A program made the position numbers and the translations under genes. A stretch of 64,000 nucleotides of DNA from Nemania diffusa. Taxonomy: Eukaryota > Ascomycota > Sordariomycetes > Xylariales > Xylariaceae. The DNA lies in contig JBBPUQ010000003.1 of assembly GCA_038501195.1 (NCBI GenBank), positions 5,176,501 to 5,240,500 of the forward strand, written 5' to 3'. The notes under the pieces were generated by a model that saw only the letters and a list, made by a program, of their open reading frames with translations, searched no databases and was not told the DNA's origin. Positions 46,932 to 58,227 of this stretch are shown piece by piece. Each line of letters starts with the position of its first letter. Position 1 is the first letter of the stretch.

Positions 46932-49900
46932 GGTTGGCCGATTTCAGACGTGTGCCGGGGAGGATGGGGAAACGAGGCGGGAGAGGCGGGAGAAGCGCGA
47001 GCAGCAGCGTCGAGGTAGCAAGCCGACGGGACGAGGGAGACAGGAGACGCTGGACACAATGAGGAGACGTGGCAGCGACGACAATTGAGCCCAAGTCGAG
47101 TATGGAGTGTGGACGAAACCCAAGGCTCGGATCGAAAAAGGAGGGAGAGAGTAGGTGTGAGGTTGGAAATCGGTCGGGGGTACTGTACGAGCGGTTAGGA
47201 GGTTTGGAGAGGAATGGATGGATGGGGATGCAAGCTTTACACTAGGTAGGTAGGTCAAGGGAGTCGGTCCAGGGGTGCTCTGGTGGTGGTGGGCTCCTCC
47301 TACTTGTCAAGTTTCTTCAGCACAGCTGTCAGTAGGAATTGACTTTTAAGAGACCCAGCTAGTCGTCATGTGTCAAACTGTTGAAAAGGGGACAGCGTCG
47401 GGTGGCGGACAGGTGGTTCGGCCTGCTCAAGGCACAGTACTAAGTAGGTAGATACTTAGTACTGGGCAGTTCAACTGATTACAATTGTAGGTCTATCTAG
47501 GATTCTAGGCGCCATTACAGCACTGTACGCTGTAACGTAGGTACGTTTGTTCAGTGACCAAGCAAGCAAACCCAGAAAGACACGCCGGACGGAAAACACG
47601 CTAGCTAAGCCAGACAAGGAGATTGCACTACCTAATTGAGCTCGGTATCCTACCAAATTGTGTCGAGGTGCCCGCTCGCCTACTATGTAGGCATTGTACT
47701 TGTAAGTAGGTTAGGTAGGTACTTACCTCCTTCAGAGCTTGTACTGCAGTAGGCAGTAAGGCTCCTGACTACATATGTAGGTAGTCCGGTCTATATTTAT
47801 AGTTGACCACTGCATATTTATAACTCTGTATGCTGCTGTCAATTCAGATACGCTTATATGTGGGGGCAGAATGTAAGTACTGTATGTGATATATGTTTAC
47901 CAGTTGATATGTCCCATCAATATTCTCATTAGATTACAAAGATCTCTGGTAGCTGATAAATGAGTTTGGGTTCATACTGTACCTAGGTAGGAGGAGCAAC
48001 GATAAGTTGGTTGAAATCCCCCTTGTTACTACGGACAGTACGAAATTGCGGGACTGTACAGAATATTTTTCAGGTACTCTACACTTGCCTCAAGGAGCTA
48101 GTGCAGCTGTCAGTGTATCCAAGGAGGTACCTACCTAGATAGAATGTAGGTAGTGGCAGCTGTACAAGGTCCGCTTTAGGCTATAATGGAGCCGATAAGA
48201 TTCCACTAGTACAAACGGTCAAACACTCCAGTAGGCAATTGACACCAAAAGGCTAGGTAGATACTTAAGGTTTCCAAGTTGACCCTACAGGTCATTACTA
48301 TCAACATATCAACAACCATATGACTATATATACCCTGATACAGCCGACAAGTGATGGTAGTTGAGGAAGTAGGTATTCAAGGTGCATAAAAGACGAAGCG
48401 AGTTAAACACAGCCAAGGCGGATTTTAGATGATGACCACCTATCTGCAGAATAGTGGGACCAGCCTAGTCCCGAGCTTCCTGGGCCAGCCTTACATACAT
48501 CCGCCTACATGTCACATCTAGTATCTGATTATTAAATAAAATGCATGGAATCAATCTGAATTTCAGGTGTGATTATCGCTAGGTATCTCTTAACCTCCCC
48601 ATATGTTATCTCGGTACATATGTTCATCCATGTCGGTGTTAGAAAAGATGGTTGGCGATGCCATACAGCCTGCGTACATACCCAGGGTAGTGTGGCTTCA
48701 GGCCAACATACAGACCAGGCCTGCCTACATAAGGTATACCTATCACTTACTGTAAGTACAGCGTACCATTCTTCTCAGCCAACGTCTTAATTACTATGCA
48801 AGCATGTCCTCGTGAGCCCCAACCCACATCGAAAAGCGTATTCGATCGGTATGTAGTATTGCGTACTCTACACGGTAGGTACTAGAAAGGTTACCTAATG
48901 TAGGTAGTGTTCATATTGTGGTGATTCTACGCGGTAAACACTTGACCACGGCTCACTACCACTCCTTCTATGTGCCCCAGATCATCGCATTAGGTATCCA
49001 TTCGCTATACCTACATATTACCGCGTAAATATCTGGTACGTATGCGTACGTCATAAAGCTACCTATAGATACTATGACTCCAAAGTAAGGCTTAGGACAT
49101 ACTGTACGACACTCACTGGTTTGTCGACTGGCACCAGGTACGGTCTTCCCCGTACATGGGCAAATAGGGCTAGTGCACGAAATTTGGAGCGTCGATAGTT
49201 CCCCTGACTTGCATATCCTTCTGGCCAATCCCGTCTTGCGGTTGTTAAGCTGTTCAATTTCCGTCCGACCACTCAGCAACCCATTGAAATGCGCCACAGA
49301 TAATAGGTGCCTACCTACGCAGTAAGTACGGCGCAAGTGCTCTCGCACTCGTTCCCGCTTCGTCCACCTAAGTGAGAGGTATGTACCGATACCTATACTT
49401 AAAGTCTTAGATTAGATAGGTAGCCTAAATTCTACCTATGTTCTATACCTACTACATCATAAGCGCAATTGTACAGAGTACGCAGTTACAGTTGCACCAC
49501 ATACTCCCAGATATATTACTGTAGCACCACCTACCCATTAAACATCGAGATAATGTTTCTTGATGTGTTTCTCTATCTAGTGGTTGGTTGTTTATGTCGA
49601 CGGCAATCACCCGCGCTAGGCCGGTAGTTTCTATGTACCTACCTAAGTAGTATTAGGACGACGTTATAGGACTATACAACAGCTGTTGTATAAGTACTCT
49701 ACAAACCGCTAATTGTATAAAGGTTATTGATCGGCCAGACGTCCCGACAGCTCGGTCCTACACGTTAGGCTGGTACTGATAAGATCGTGTCACCTACAGT
49801 AGACTATAGATGTGAAGCAAGTACCTAAAATGGCTAGCGGAGAAGTGTCAGAGATGTTTGCCTAGGTATCTAGCAACCAACCTCATCATTTAAAATCGCA

Positions 49901-50286
49901 TATTAGTAGCAGTGTTATCGTACAGCATCGATAGAAAAAAAGGCACTAATAGGATATAGAAATGAACATAAGAATGGGTGCTCCGTGATCTATCTATATA
50001 TACAGAATATGTAGGTAGATATCTATCTATCTACCTACCTAAGCCTTCAGGTACGTAGATGGGCACTTTGTATCTCAATAGTTCTAACTAGTTCGGATAC
50101 CAGAAACCGTTAGGTTTTGCGCGGCATTTACTATTGGACAATGCAGTGACTCAAACTGTTCTAGAAACTTTCCGAGAATAGATGTTCAGCTCGTATACTT
50201 ATAGGTGCCCTACTTGCTTACTTGCTGTACTACCTAATTTACTGTGAAAACGCCATCTCGAACATTGGATGCTTCTTCTATCCAAC
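46932..50286. other. Long intergenic region rich in TAGGTAC-type repeats
   Basis: 3.35 kb without a recognisable gene. Repeat words cluster near 47240, 47440-47460, 47690-47790, 47985, 48130, 48880, 49310-49440, 49630 and 50005-50060 (TATCTATCTATCTACCTACC). Composition is otherwise plain. The first 300 nt on the left are the G-protein beta 5' flank. Confidence 0.5.
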
Positions 50287-52154
50287 ATGAATAGCCCTAT
50301 CCTGGACTTCACGTCCATGCCCAAAATCGAGGTAATGACAACGTGCAATAGCGTGATATAGAAACCATCCTCCAACTCTCTCGGCATGGGGCCAACCCAG
50401 AGCCAGCCCATATGAAAACAAGCCTAGCAGCTGCAACTCGACCCTTCTACTCCTGTTTGCGAATAGTGCGCTAACACCATCTTTACGTGACCGTTATAGC
50501 TACACGCTCATCTCTCCGGAAGTATCAGTAGACAGTGCCTGCACGAGATCTGGAGAGAGAAGAAAGCAGCCGGCAAGACGAACTTGGAAGACCCGTTGGC
50601 TGTCATGCCCCTAGGCAAACACGACTATGATCTAGAGACGTAAGGAGAGGGGGTCGTTGTTGCTTTGCTCTATAATTTTCTTCCAGTGAACGATAACTGA
50701 GTCGCCCGGCGCGGTTAGCTTCTTCCCTCTGTTCTCCTCCTACATCTACCGACTTGTAGACGATGCCGATGCGATACATTATTCCACCATGTCGGTCATT
50801 GAGGACTTTGCCAAGGGTATGTGATGTTGTCGAGGCACTTTGTGTTTTTCCCCTGGTCAATAGGTGGGTGGTAGAGGGTTAAGGGGTGAGGATGGAGGAT
50901 TGAGGATTGAAGATGAAGGGAGGATTGGATTGCACATTAGTGACATGTGCACTCCCAAGTTCACCTGTATACTCTGTTGTCTATTTTCGCTTGACATAAT
51001 ACCCGCCCACTACCTAAGCTGACTATGAAATTCACACAGATGGGGTCGTATATCTTGAACTTCGCACAACCCCAAGAGCTATCCCTGAATATGGTCTAGA
51101 CAAAGCGCTCTACGTAGACCACGTCCTCACGTCTATAGATGTAGCACAGCAAAAATTCCCTTCTATACAAGTCCGCCTTATACTATCTATAGGTTAGTAT
51201 TATGTATCCCTGGTTAGAAATAGCTGCCAGCACTTTATAAAGCCCCCCCCCCCCCCCGCACGCATTCTTGGGGACAACAACAACCGTTAATCCCTAATTC
51301 TCGAGCAGACCGTCGTAATACCCTTGCCGAGGCAAACGATGTGGTTGATCTTGCCACACGATTCATGCACCGCGGCGTCGTAGCCGTCGACTTATGCGGT
51401 GACCCGGCCAAGGGGGATGTCTCGCTGTTTACGCCCGCTTTCGAGGCGGCGCGGGCTGCGGGTCTCAAGGTTACCATTCACTTCGCCGAGGCCGAGTGTA
51501 GTGCTGGCGAGGCCGAGCTCGCCACTATTCTGCGCTGGATGCCCGACCGTCTCGGCCATGTCAGTAAGTAATCTACGAAGGCATCCTAGCCCCCGATCTA
51601 CGCTATGCCGAGGTATAGAGAGCTCCTGTTCGAGCTGGAGCTGTGCCTCAGGGGAGCGTCGCATGCTTCCAACAAGTTGACGCACTTTGCATGAGATGGC
51701 CGTTTCTAACTCTCAGTGCCGCAGTTCATGTTCCCGAGCACGTGAAGAAGGAGATTGCCGCGCGCCCGGGCATCGGGCTCGAGTTATGCCTCAGCTGCAA
51801 CGTCCAGGCTAAGATGATCGTTGGTAGCTTCGACGCCCATCATTTTGGCGAGTGGTGGCGGGTCGATGGTCCAGTAGTCGTACCTTGTGTAAGAAGCCCC
51901 AATTACGAACGATGTAATCATGACACTCCAACATAACGGGGGGAGAGGAAAGTAGCCATCCTAACTAACTGGTTCTCGTTTTATAGACCGATGACGTGGG
52001 CGTGTTCGGTAGCCCCGTGTCCAACGAATGGGCCTTAATACAGGAGCACTTCCATCTGCAGAAGGAAGAGATCCTAGGTTTGGCGAGGAAGGGGATTGAT
52101 GTCATTTTTGGCGGGGAGGAACAGAAGGCTCGGTTACGGGAGATCATGTGGTAA
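50287..52154 (+). CDS. Adenosine-deaminase-like enzyme (ADAL/N6-methyl-AMP deaminase type)
   Basis: Seven exons: 50287..50331, 50500..50639, 50719..50816, 51040..51192, 51309..51563, 51725..51888, 51987..52154; 1023 nt, 340 aa, every junction in frame. The first join creates MPKIELHAHLSGS with the H17-x-H19 zinc pair. FFPLFSSYIYRLVDD is characteristic of the ADAL branch. Further catalytic landmarks are IHFAEAE (zinc His and catalytic Glu), DRLGHVIHVP, ELCLSCN and CTDDVGVFGS (two Asp). ADAL enzymes hydrolyse N6-methyl-AMP or related 6-substituted purine nucleotides to IMP, clearing modified-RNA breakdown products, rather than free adenosine. Intron 4 contains a 15-C homopolymer. For exon 6 the GCCGCAG acceptor was chosen over an earlier CTCAG because only it keeps frame and gives VIHVP. 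The 3' end is REIMW. Confidence 0.9.
51243..51257. repeat. 15-C homopolymer in an ADAL-like intron
   Basis: An uninterrupted C run lies inside the fourth intron. It has no effect on coding but is a likely sequencing or length-polymorphism hotspot. Confidence 0.9.
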
Positions 52155-52739
52155 ATAGATACTACCTCTATTAGAGATAGATGAGGTCATTGCTATGCTA
52201 CCGAGGACAGGGAGAAGAAACCAGAATCTATAATAAGAGAGGCGTTGGTTGTATCTTTGCTAGCTCTTTAAGCTACTCCTTTCTATTTGGACTTAGAATA
52301 CGTTATATATATATATATATATATGTACTCTGGTAGAGCACATCCAACCCGATCGTCGAATACTTATGAGCAGATGAAAGCCTTTCCCTACCACCTACTC
52401 AGCTGGATGTGGATCGGCGGCGGATGCCATGTAGAAGGATGGCTCGAGGCATCCATGTAGAGGGTTATATCTTGCAGCTTGTGGGGTCTTGTGATGTGGA
52501 AATGTCGTAATACAAGGCCAACTAACCACGAGATATATTTTCAAGGTAAGGTGACTACAGATATCTATTCTTGTCTATTATGTACCTATATACTGTAACC
52601 CGGTGTATATTCGCCTTAGACAACACTACCTATTATCTATAGATTATGAAGTTCGAGAACATAAATTTGCTGTCTTTGTCTTCGACTATGTATCTAGAGC
52701 TTACGCTTGACTGTGGGTGTTTTTTTTTTTTTACCCATC
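52155..52739. other. Intergenic region between convergent genes, with a TA repeat
   Basis: 585 nt carrying both 3' UTRs. A (TA)n tract spans about 52303-52324 and a T run lies near 52720, next to the end of the acetoacetyl-CoA synthetase gene. Nothing else is seen. Confidence 0.6.
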
Positions 52740-55381
52740 TCAGTTTTGACTAGCTGCCCACGCCTGGAACCATTCTAGGGATTCGGGGTTTGCCACGCTT
52801 GCGTTAGTTTTGATGTTGATGCCGGATAGAATTTGCTTAACAGCCACCTCAATCCTATCATCGTGTTAGACTCTATACCTACAACCGAAACCAAATAATC
52901 TAGTGCTTAGGACAGCATATCTTAGTAGTTTCGTAATTCACTTACTTCTTTCCGTTCCCTGTCCGGGGGATACCGGCCCCGGCCTCTTCGATGATGGCTG
53001 GCACGTGTCTTGGACTCAACTCGACTCGAATTATCTGGCCACGAAGTTAGAAGACAGCAATTTCGGACATGGAAAAGATATTGTAGTCTTGGGTATAAAT
53101 GTATAATTGAACGAGCGTGAACGACCTCTGATAGATGAGGAGGTTTTCTCCTCTCGAGGGTGTGTCTAGAGAAGAGCGGAAAAGATGATGGTGGAAATCA
53201 TACCTGTTGCATCTTCAAGCGTAGCTCGTCAGTGAATCCTTGGCCCTCACACATGACAACAAATAGGCAGACAGTCTCGTCACGATCCGTCTCTCGCCTA
53301 CGGCCAACGCACACGGCATCTTCGACCTCACCGCCGAAGAACTTGGTTAGCACATTGTAGATTTCCGCACTACCGAAGCGGACCCCTGACGGTTTCAACA
53401 CGCCGTCGCTCCGGCCAAGCATCGTCAACCCCCCCGTGCGCACATCAATTCTCACGAAATCTCCGTGATGCCACACGTTATCAAACCTCTCGAAGTAGCT
53501 GGCTCGGTACTTCTCGTCGCCGTTAGCCCCCCAGAATGTCAGGGGCTGGCATGGAAAAGGTCTCGTGCACACCACTACGTTACAAGTTGGGTTAGTTTCT
53601 AGCCAGGTACTGTACCGTCATGCTCTGCTTCATTACGTAGGTTGAAGCCGAAACTAGTAGAAATAGGAGAGGGGAAGGCGGGGCATATAAATAGAGACAT
53701 CACTTACACTCGCCATCTTCACCCGGGGTTCGCTCGCCGCTGATAGAGTCAACTACATCAATGGCCATGCCAAGGCCGGCGCACTGAATTTCGCCTACGT
53801 AGACGGGTAGAAGAGGACAGGGAGCTCCGAAGAGCGAGATGATGTCTGTCCCGCCAGTGATCGAGCCAAGGTTGATGTGGGAAGGGAAGGCCTTGTAGAC
53901 GAAGCAGAAGGTGGACGGGGGCAATGGCGATGCCGTGGAATATATTGCTTGCAAGTGGGAAAGATCGAGAGACGATGAAGGATAGACTTGGTTAGCCTCG
54001 AGGGTGGTTAGATAGGTGGCCGAGGTGCCAAAGTGCGTGACCTTGAGCGAAGAGAGCAGCCGGGGAAGGGAAAGATAGCCGTGGGGTTGAAAGGGCGAGC
54101 CGGAGTAGAGGACGAGCGATGCGCCGCAAGCCAAGGCAGAAATACTCCAATGCCACATCATCCACGAGGTTGTCGTGTAGTACAGCAAGCGTGTATCCGA
54201 ACCCATGGAGCAGTGCAGTACGTGCTCCTTCTTGTGCTGTATCAAGGTGCCCAGTGCGGTGTGCACGATAGCCTTCGGCAGGCCAGTCGTGCCCGAGGAA
54301 TAAAGCACGTAGAGAGGGTGAGCTGGCGGGAGCTGCTCGAATGTCAGGGGCTCGTGGGCAGGGCTGCTATAGGGCTATCAGCCATCACGCCGAAATTCCG
54401 CCAACCTGTCCTCCGGTGCTTGACAGCTTACCTGCTCAAGAAGTTCTCATATTCGACGACGACGACGGCGCTTGTGGGGTTAGGGCCCTGGAGTTGCATT
54501 TGGACCTCGGGGATGCTCCTGATCAAGACCACAAGTTCGAGAGTCTTCAACTCGCTGACAATCTGCGCTGTCTTGTCCATGCTAGACCACGACTTGCCGT
54601 TGTATACAGAGCCGTTGTCGGCAAACAGTACTTTGGGCTCGATCTGCACAAGCCGGTCCAGCACAGCGCTGACGCCGTTATCTGGGCTGATACCGGTCCA
54701 GATGCCGCCGAGGGCGGTGGCGGATAGCATGGCCACGAGGGCCTCGACATGGTTCGAGACGAAGCCGGCGACGACATCCCCCGGCCTGACGCCCGCGGCG
54801 CGTAGAGCGTTAGAGCACCGACGGACTGCTTCGCGCAACTGGGCCCAGGTGGTCTCCCGAAGCTGGTGGTCGACCTCGGTGGCGGTAATGACGGCGGTAG
54901 AAGCCTCGTCAACTTGCGCGTTCTCGGGAAACAGCAGGTTCTCGGCGAAGTTCAACAAGGCGCCGGCAAAGAAATCCGGGCGAGGAAATATAGGCGCATC
55001 CGGAGGCAGGACCTGTCGGCGTCAGTGAGTCCTGGACACGGAGGAGTTGGTTGGCCATGTCCGCGCGTGGCTACCCAAGTGACGACATATTCATGCACTC
55101 GCTCATTGATTCATTCATACCTGGGAGTAAGGCCTAGACGCCCTGATACCGCAGAAGTGCCAGACCTCATCCCAGAATTCAGACGAGTGCTGCGTTGACC
55201 ATCGGTACAGACCCGGGTAGTCACCGTCGCCGTCGCCGCCTATGTCTAGCTGGTACTTGCTTTTCACGTGGCTAAGAAAGGCGAACATCGGGGTCGAGCG
55301 TGGATCGGGATGCCGCCACAGCTCCGTCGGCGGCGGCGGCGGTGGCGGCGGTGGCGGCTTGGCTTTATGATCGATGGTCAT
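52740..55381 (-). CDS. Acetoacetyl-CoA synthetase
   Basis: Six exons: 55381..55121, 55012..54432, 54363..53708, 53574..53204, 53034..52946, 52854..52740; 2073 nt, 690 aa, all in frame. The enzyme activates acetoacetate with ATP and CoA in the cytosol, feeding ketone-body carbon into sterol and lipid synthesis. It belongs to the ANL (acyl-CoA synthetase) superfamily. The ACS N-terminal segment ends FAGALLNFAENLL, and the AMP-binding motif YSSGTTGLPKAIVH lies at about 301. SWMMWHW and GSITGGTDIISLFG follow. The hinge is GRSDGVLKPSGVRFGSAEIY, and the C-terminal catalytic lysine is expected in PRTGNGKKIEVAVKQ, split by the last intron. AACS-specific hallmarks are TELWRHPDPRST, IPEV and SPRHVPAIIEEA. 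An unusual run of ten prolines lies at residues 9-18, encoded by GGCGGC-type repeats. Confidence 0.93.
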
Positions 55382-58227
55382 CTTGGACCACCAATTCCCA
55401 ATTCTGGCGAAACTGTAAATGGACTTGACTGGAGATGGCGGGTATGAAAGCAGACTGCCAACTTTAAAACTAGCTGATATTTTTAGAAACTACCTTAGGT
55501 ACCTAAGATAGTGAGACGAGACAGGTCATGTTGTGAGCCAGCCAGCGAGTTACTAACACTTAAGTAACTAAATTCACAGAATTCTTCCCGATGGTGGCCG
55601 AGGTGACTGATGTAACTTCGTTCGGCGGTAGACCTCGGATCCAGTCGGTGGTTAGCAAGCGAATATTATTTATACCGGTTCAACTACAGAATATGCATCC
55701 CTAGTTACGCCATTGGGAGGTTCTGTTTGTCATTGACACGTAGCGACAGCTAATTTATCATGGCTGTCTTAGAACCAAAATGAGGTGGTACTAGAGTGTG
55801 TATGCAGCAACCAAAACGCCATCGTGTGAACATACCTATGTATGTAACTACTTACATAGCACGCCTTACTCCCCTACCTACACCAGAGTAAGATAGTATA
55901 TAAGTATATAGGCCTCCTTGAAAACCCGAGGGTCAATCATTGGCAATTCTGAGTAAATGCCACATTCAACCTACCTAAGAAACTTGCTATTGCCCTGTAC
56001 GATAGACGATAGGGAGTACATACCACACTTTATACATGTAGGTACAGAGCGTAGATAGATTACCTATTCATGGTGGTCAGTGGCATCGCCTACGACTAGG
56101 TACATTGTCCATTTAGGTATTCATTTCGATTTCATTTGGTCTTGCGCATAGAAGCAAACCATCTCAACCAAGTGCTTAGGTGCTGTGCTCTTAGAGAGAC
56201 TAAATCCGGTATGGATATTCTGTATGTACCCGTTGTTTAACGAAGAGTGTTTAATGATATATGTTAGGTATCATGTGTAGGTATGATATATACTTTGGTA
56301 GCATAACACTTAAATATGAAATAATATTAAACAATGCAAATAGGTGCCTAAGCTAGGTAGGTAGATATTATTACACACCTTTTTATACAAGCAAATCTCG
56401 GGTGTGAAATCTGCTTCGACAAAACCCGAGAAAGCGCGAGAGGAAGCAAAAAAGAACCGATAAAGCGGAACTGTCGCTTACAGTAGGCAGGCTGCAGTAG
56501 GTACCTACCTCCCAGATGCTCTTAAATTACCGTGCCCCTTCACCCCTTTTAAACGGGTCCTTTCACAAATTTTGATACCTACCTCCTAGCTCAGCGCGGA
56601 TGGGCCGGAAACACCTCAAGGGCTCTCTCCCTTCCTTCGTACCTGTATGTATGCACATTATGTTGTACTCTGTACTCTTTGTCAGCTTAGGCTCCTACAT
56701 TAGCATCCAGCTTCGTTATATATCTATCGTATGTTGCGTACTTACAACTGCAGGTACTATGCCTGTGCCCTTGCTTTTACGTATGAACGAACCCCTGTAA
56801 TGTAATTTTTTTTTAGTATGTAGATCACGTTCAAAAAGCGAGAGAGAGCCCCGATGCTGTGACGAGCAACCTCAATAATGTCAAATTACCTACACATAGC
56901 TGGCGGCTTCCTCACTGTTACTGGCGGAACATTATAAATCTTCTTGCTTACATAGGTAGGCAATTTCACTATCGTGGGCATGCGAACGGATAGGTTAGCT
57001 GTTGTATATGCAGTGTAACTTTGAGGTCGGATTGCAGAGATAACCTACGCTTGGGCGTAGGCCGGCATATGGGAGAGTTAGTGGGCTCTGCACCTTACCT
57101 AGGTACCTATTGTATTGTTACGCATAGGTAGGTGCGCAGTAGGTACTCTGTTAGGAGGAGGTAGGCTAGGACCTCTAGGCTACAGTAATAAGACATACAG
57201 GGGCTAAGAGACGCTAGGCAGGCACTTGCTGCAGATGGCCCGCTCTTTTTCTTCCTTGCGCCAATTGTTCGTGGTCCTGTTACTTCTTCTGAATCTCACC
57301 TGGCTCCGCAGTTGTTCGGGACTAGGTACATACAGTACCTACCTGGTCCTATAGCCTACAGTATGTACACTGCCTAAACCACACACCACCGGATCCTCGA
57401 CCTTGCCTCAGAGGCTTAGATTATCCATTATTTGGTTACCTATTTCCTTCTCCTTGCCGCGTTCCACCCTTTCCTCTCTCCTCTTTTCCTCTTCACCAAC
57501 TACGCCTTTAATCCACCCTCTCCTCGAGGCCATCTTTCCTCTGATAATCCGTTCACACTCCTGTCCGGTTTCTGGGAAAGAGACGTCTTCGTGGTGTTGT
57601 TTGTTGGTCGTTATCTCCTTCTTCGTTGCCTCGCCGCCTCTCTTCCCTTCCCCTGGGCATTTGTTCCCTACCACGCTCCTTTCCTGCTGCTCGTCGCCTC
57701 GAAGATACCTAGCAGACAGCTACGTCCAGTCCGACCGACTCTTTTAATAATTGTAATACCACGACAAATTGAAGCTCGAGTGCCCCAACCGACCTCGACC
57801 TGCTTCCATCTGCAACAACCAAAGCGCCGAGCCTGCATTCCCAATAAGGTTCCAACCGACCCGTATTAGCTTTCTAAGGTACGTTTCGAGTCTGCCCATG
57901 TAGCTCTATGCACGAGCATATCCTTTTACCACCATGTCCTATGCCCGAATCCTCATATTTCTGTGACAATTGTCCTCCTTCCCACCACCAGAGTAGCCTA
58001 TCGATCAACCCACCGTAGAGAGGCTGTTTCGTCATCCTCTGACCTCAGATATCAATCCTCCTGAATGTCAGCCACCAGGATCTCATCCCGCTAATGAAAT
58101 CTCCACAGTCTGCCTCAGCTATACTAAGCGCACTGCCACTACTGCTAGCCTCAGTATATTCCATCATCGTCATCCTCTAGTAGACCTGCTTCGCCTACCT
58201 AGTATTATAACCCTATCGCTCGGAGAA
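55382..58227. other. Intergenic region and long LCB2 leader
   Basis: 2.85 kb with no supported gene. The left part contains TAGGTACC words (55490, 56040, 56360, 56495, 57110-57180, 57325). From about 57430 it becomes strongly pyrimidine-rich (CTTTCCTCTCTCCTCTTTTCC), a typical fungal promoter/leader. A likely 5'-UTR intron runs from GTACGT at 57879 to CACCAG at 57991. Open frames through the CT tract lack ATG starts. Confidence 0.5.

Noticed and set aside
54033..55028. 331-aa plus-strand open frame, the longest antisense frame
   Set aside because: It lies wholly opposite the acetoacetyl-CoA synthetase exons and intron, has no family features, and its length follows from GC-rich codon use of the real gene.
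57408..57869. Open frames on both strands in the CT-rich tract upstream of LCB2
   Set aside because: They begin at non-ATG codons or inside simple pyrimidine sequence; this is typical promoter/leader composition, not a gene.
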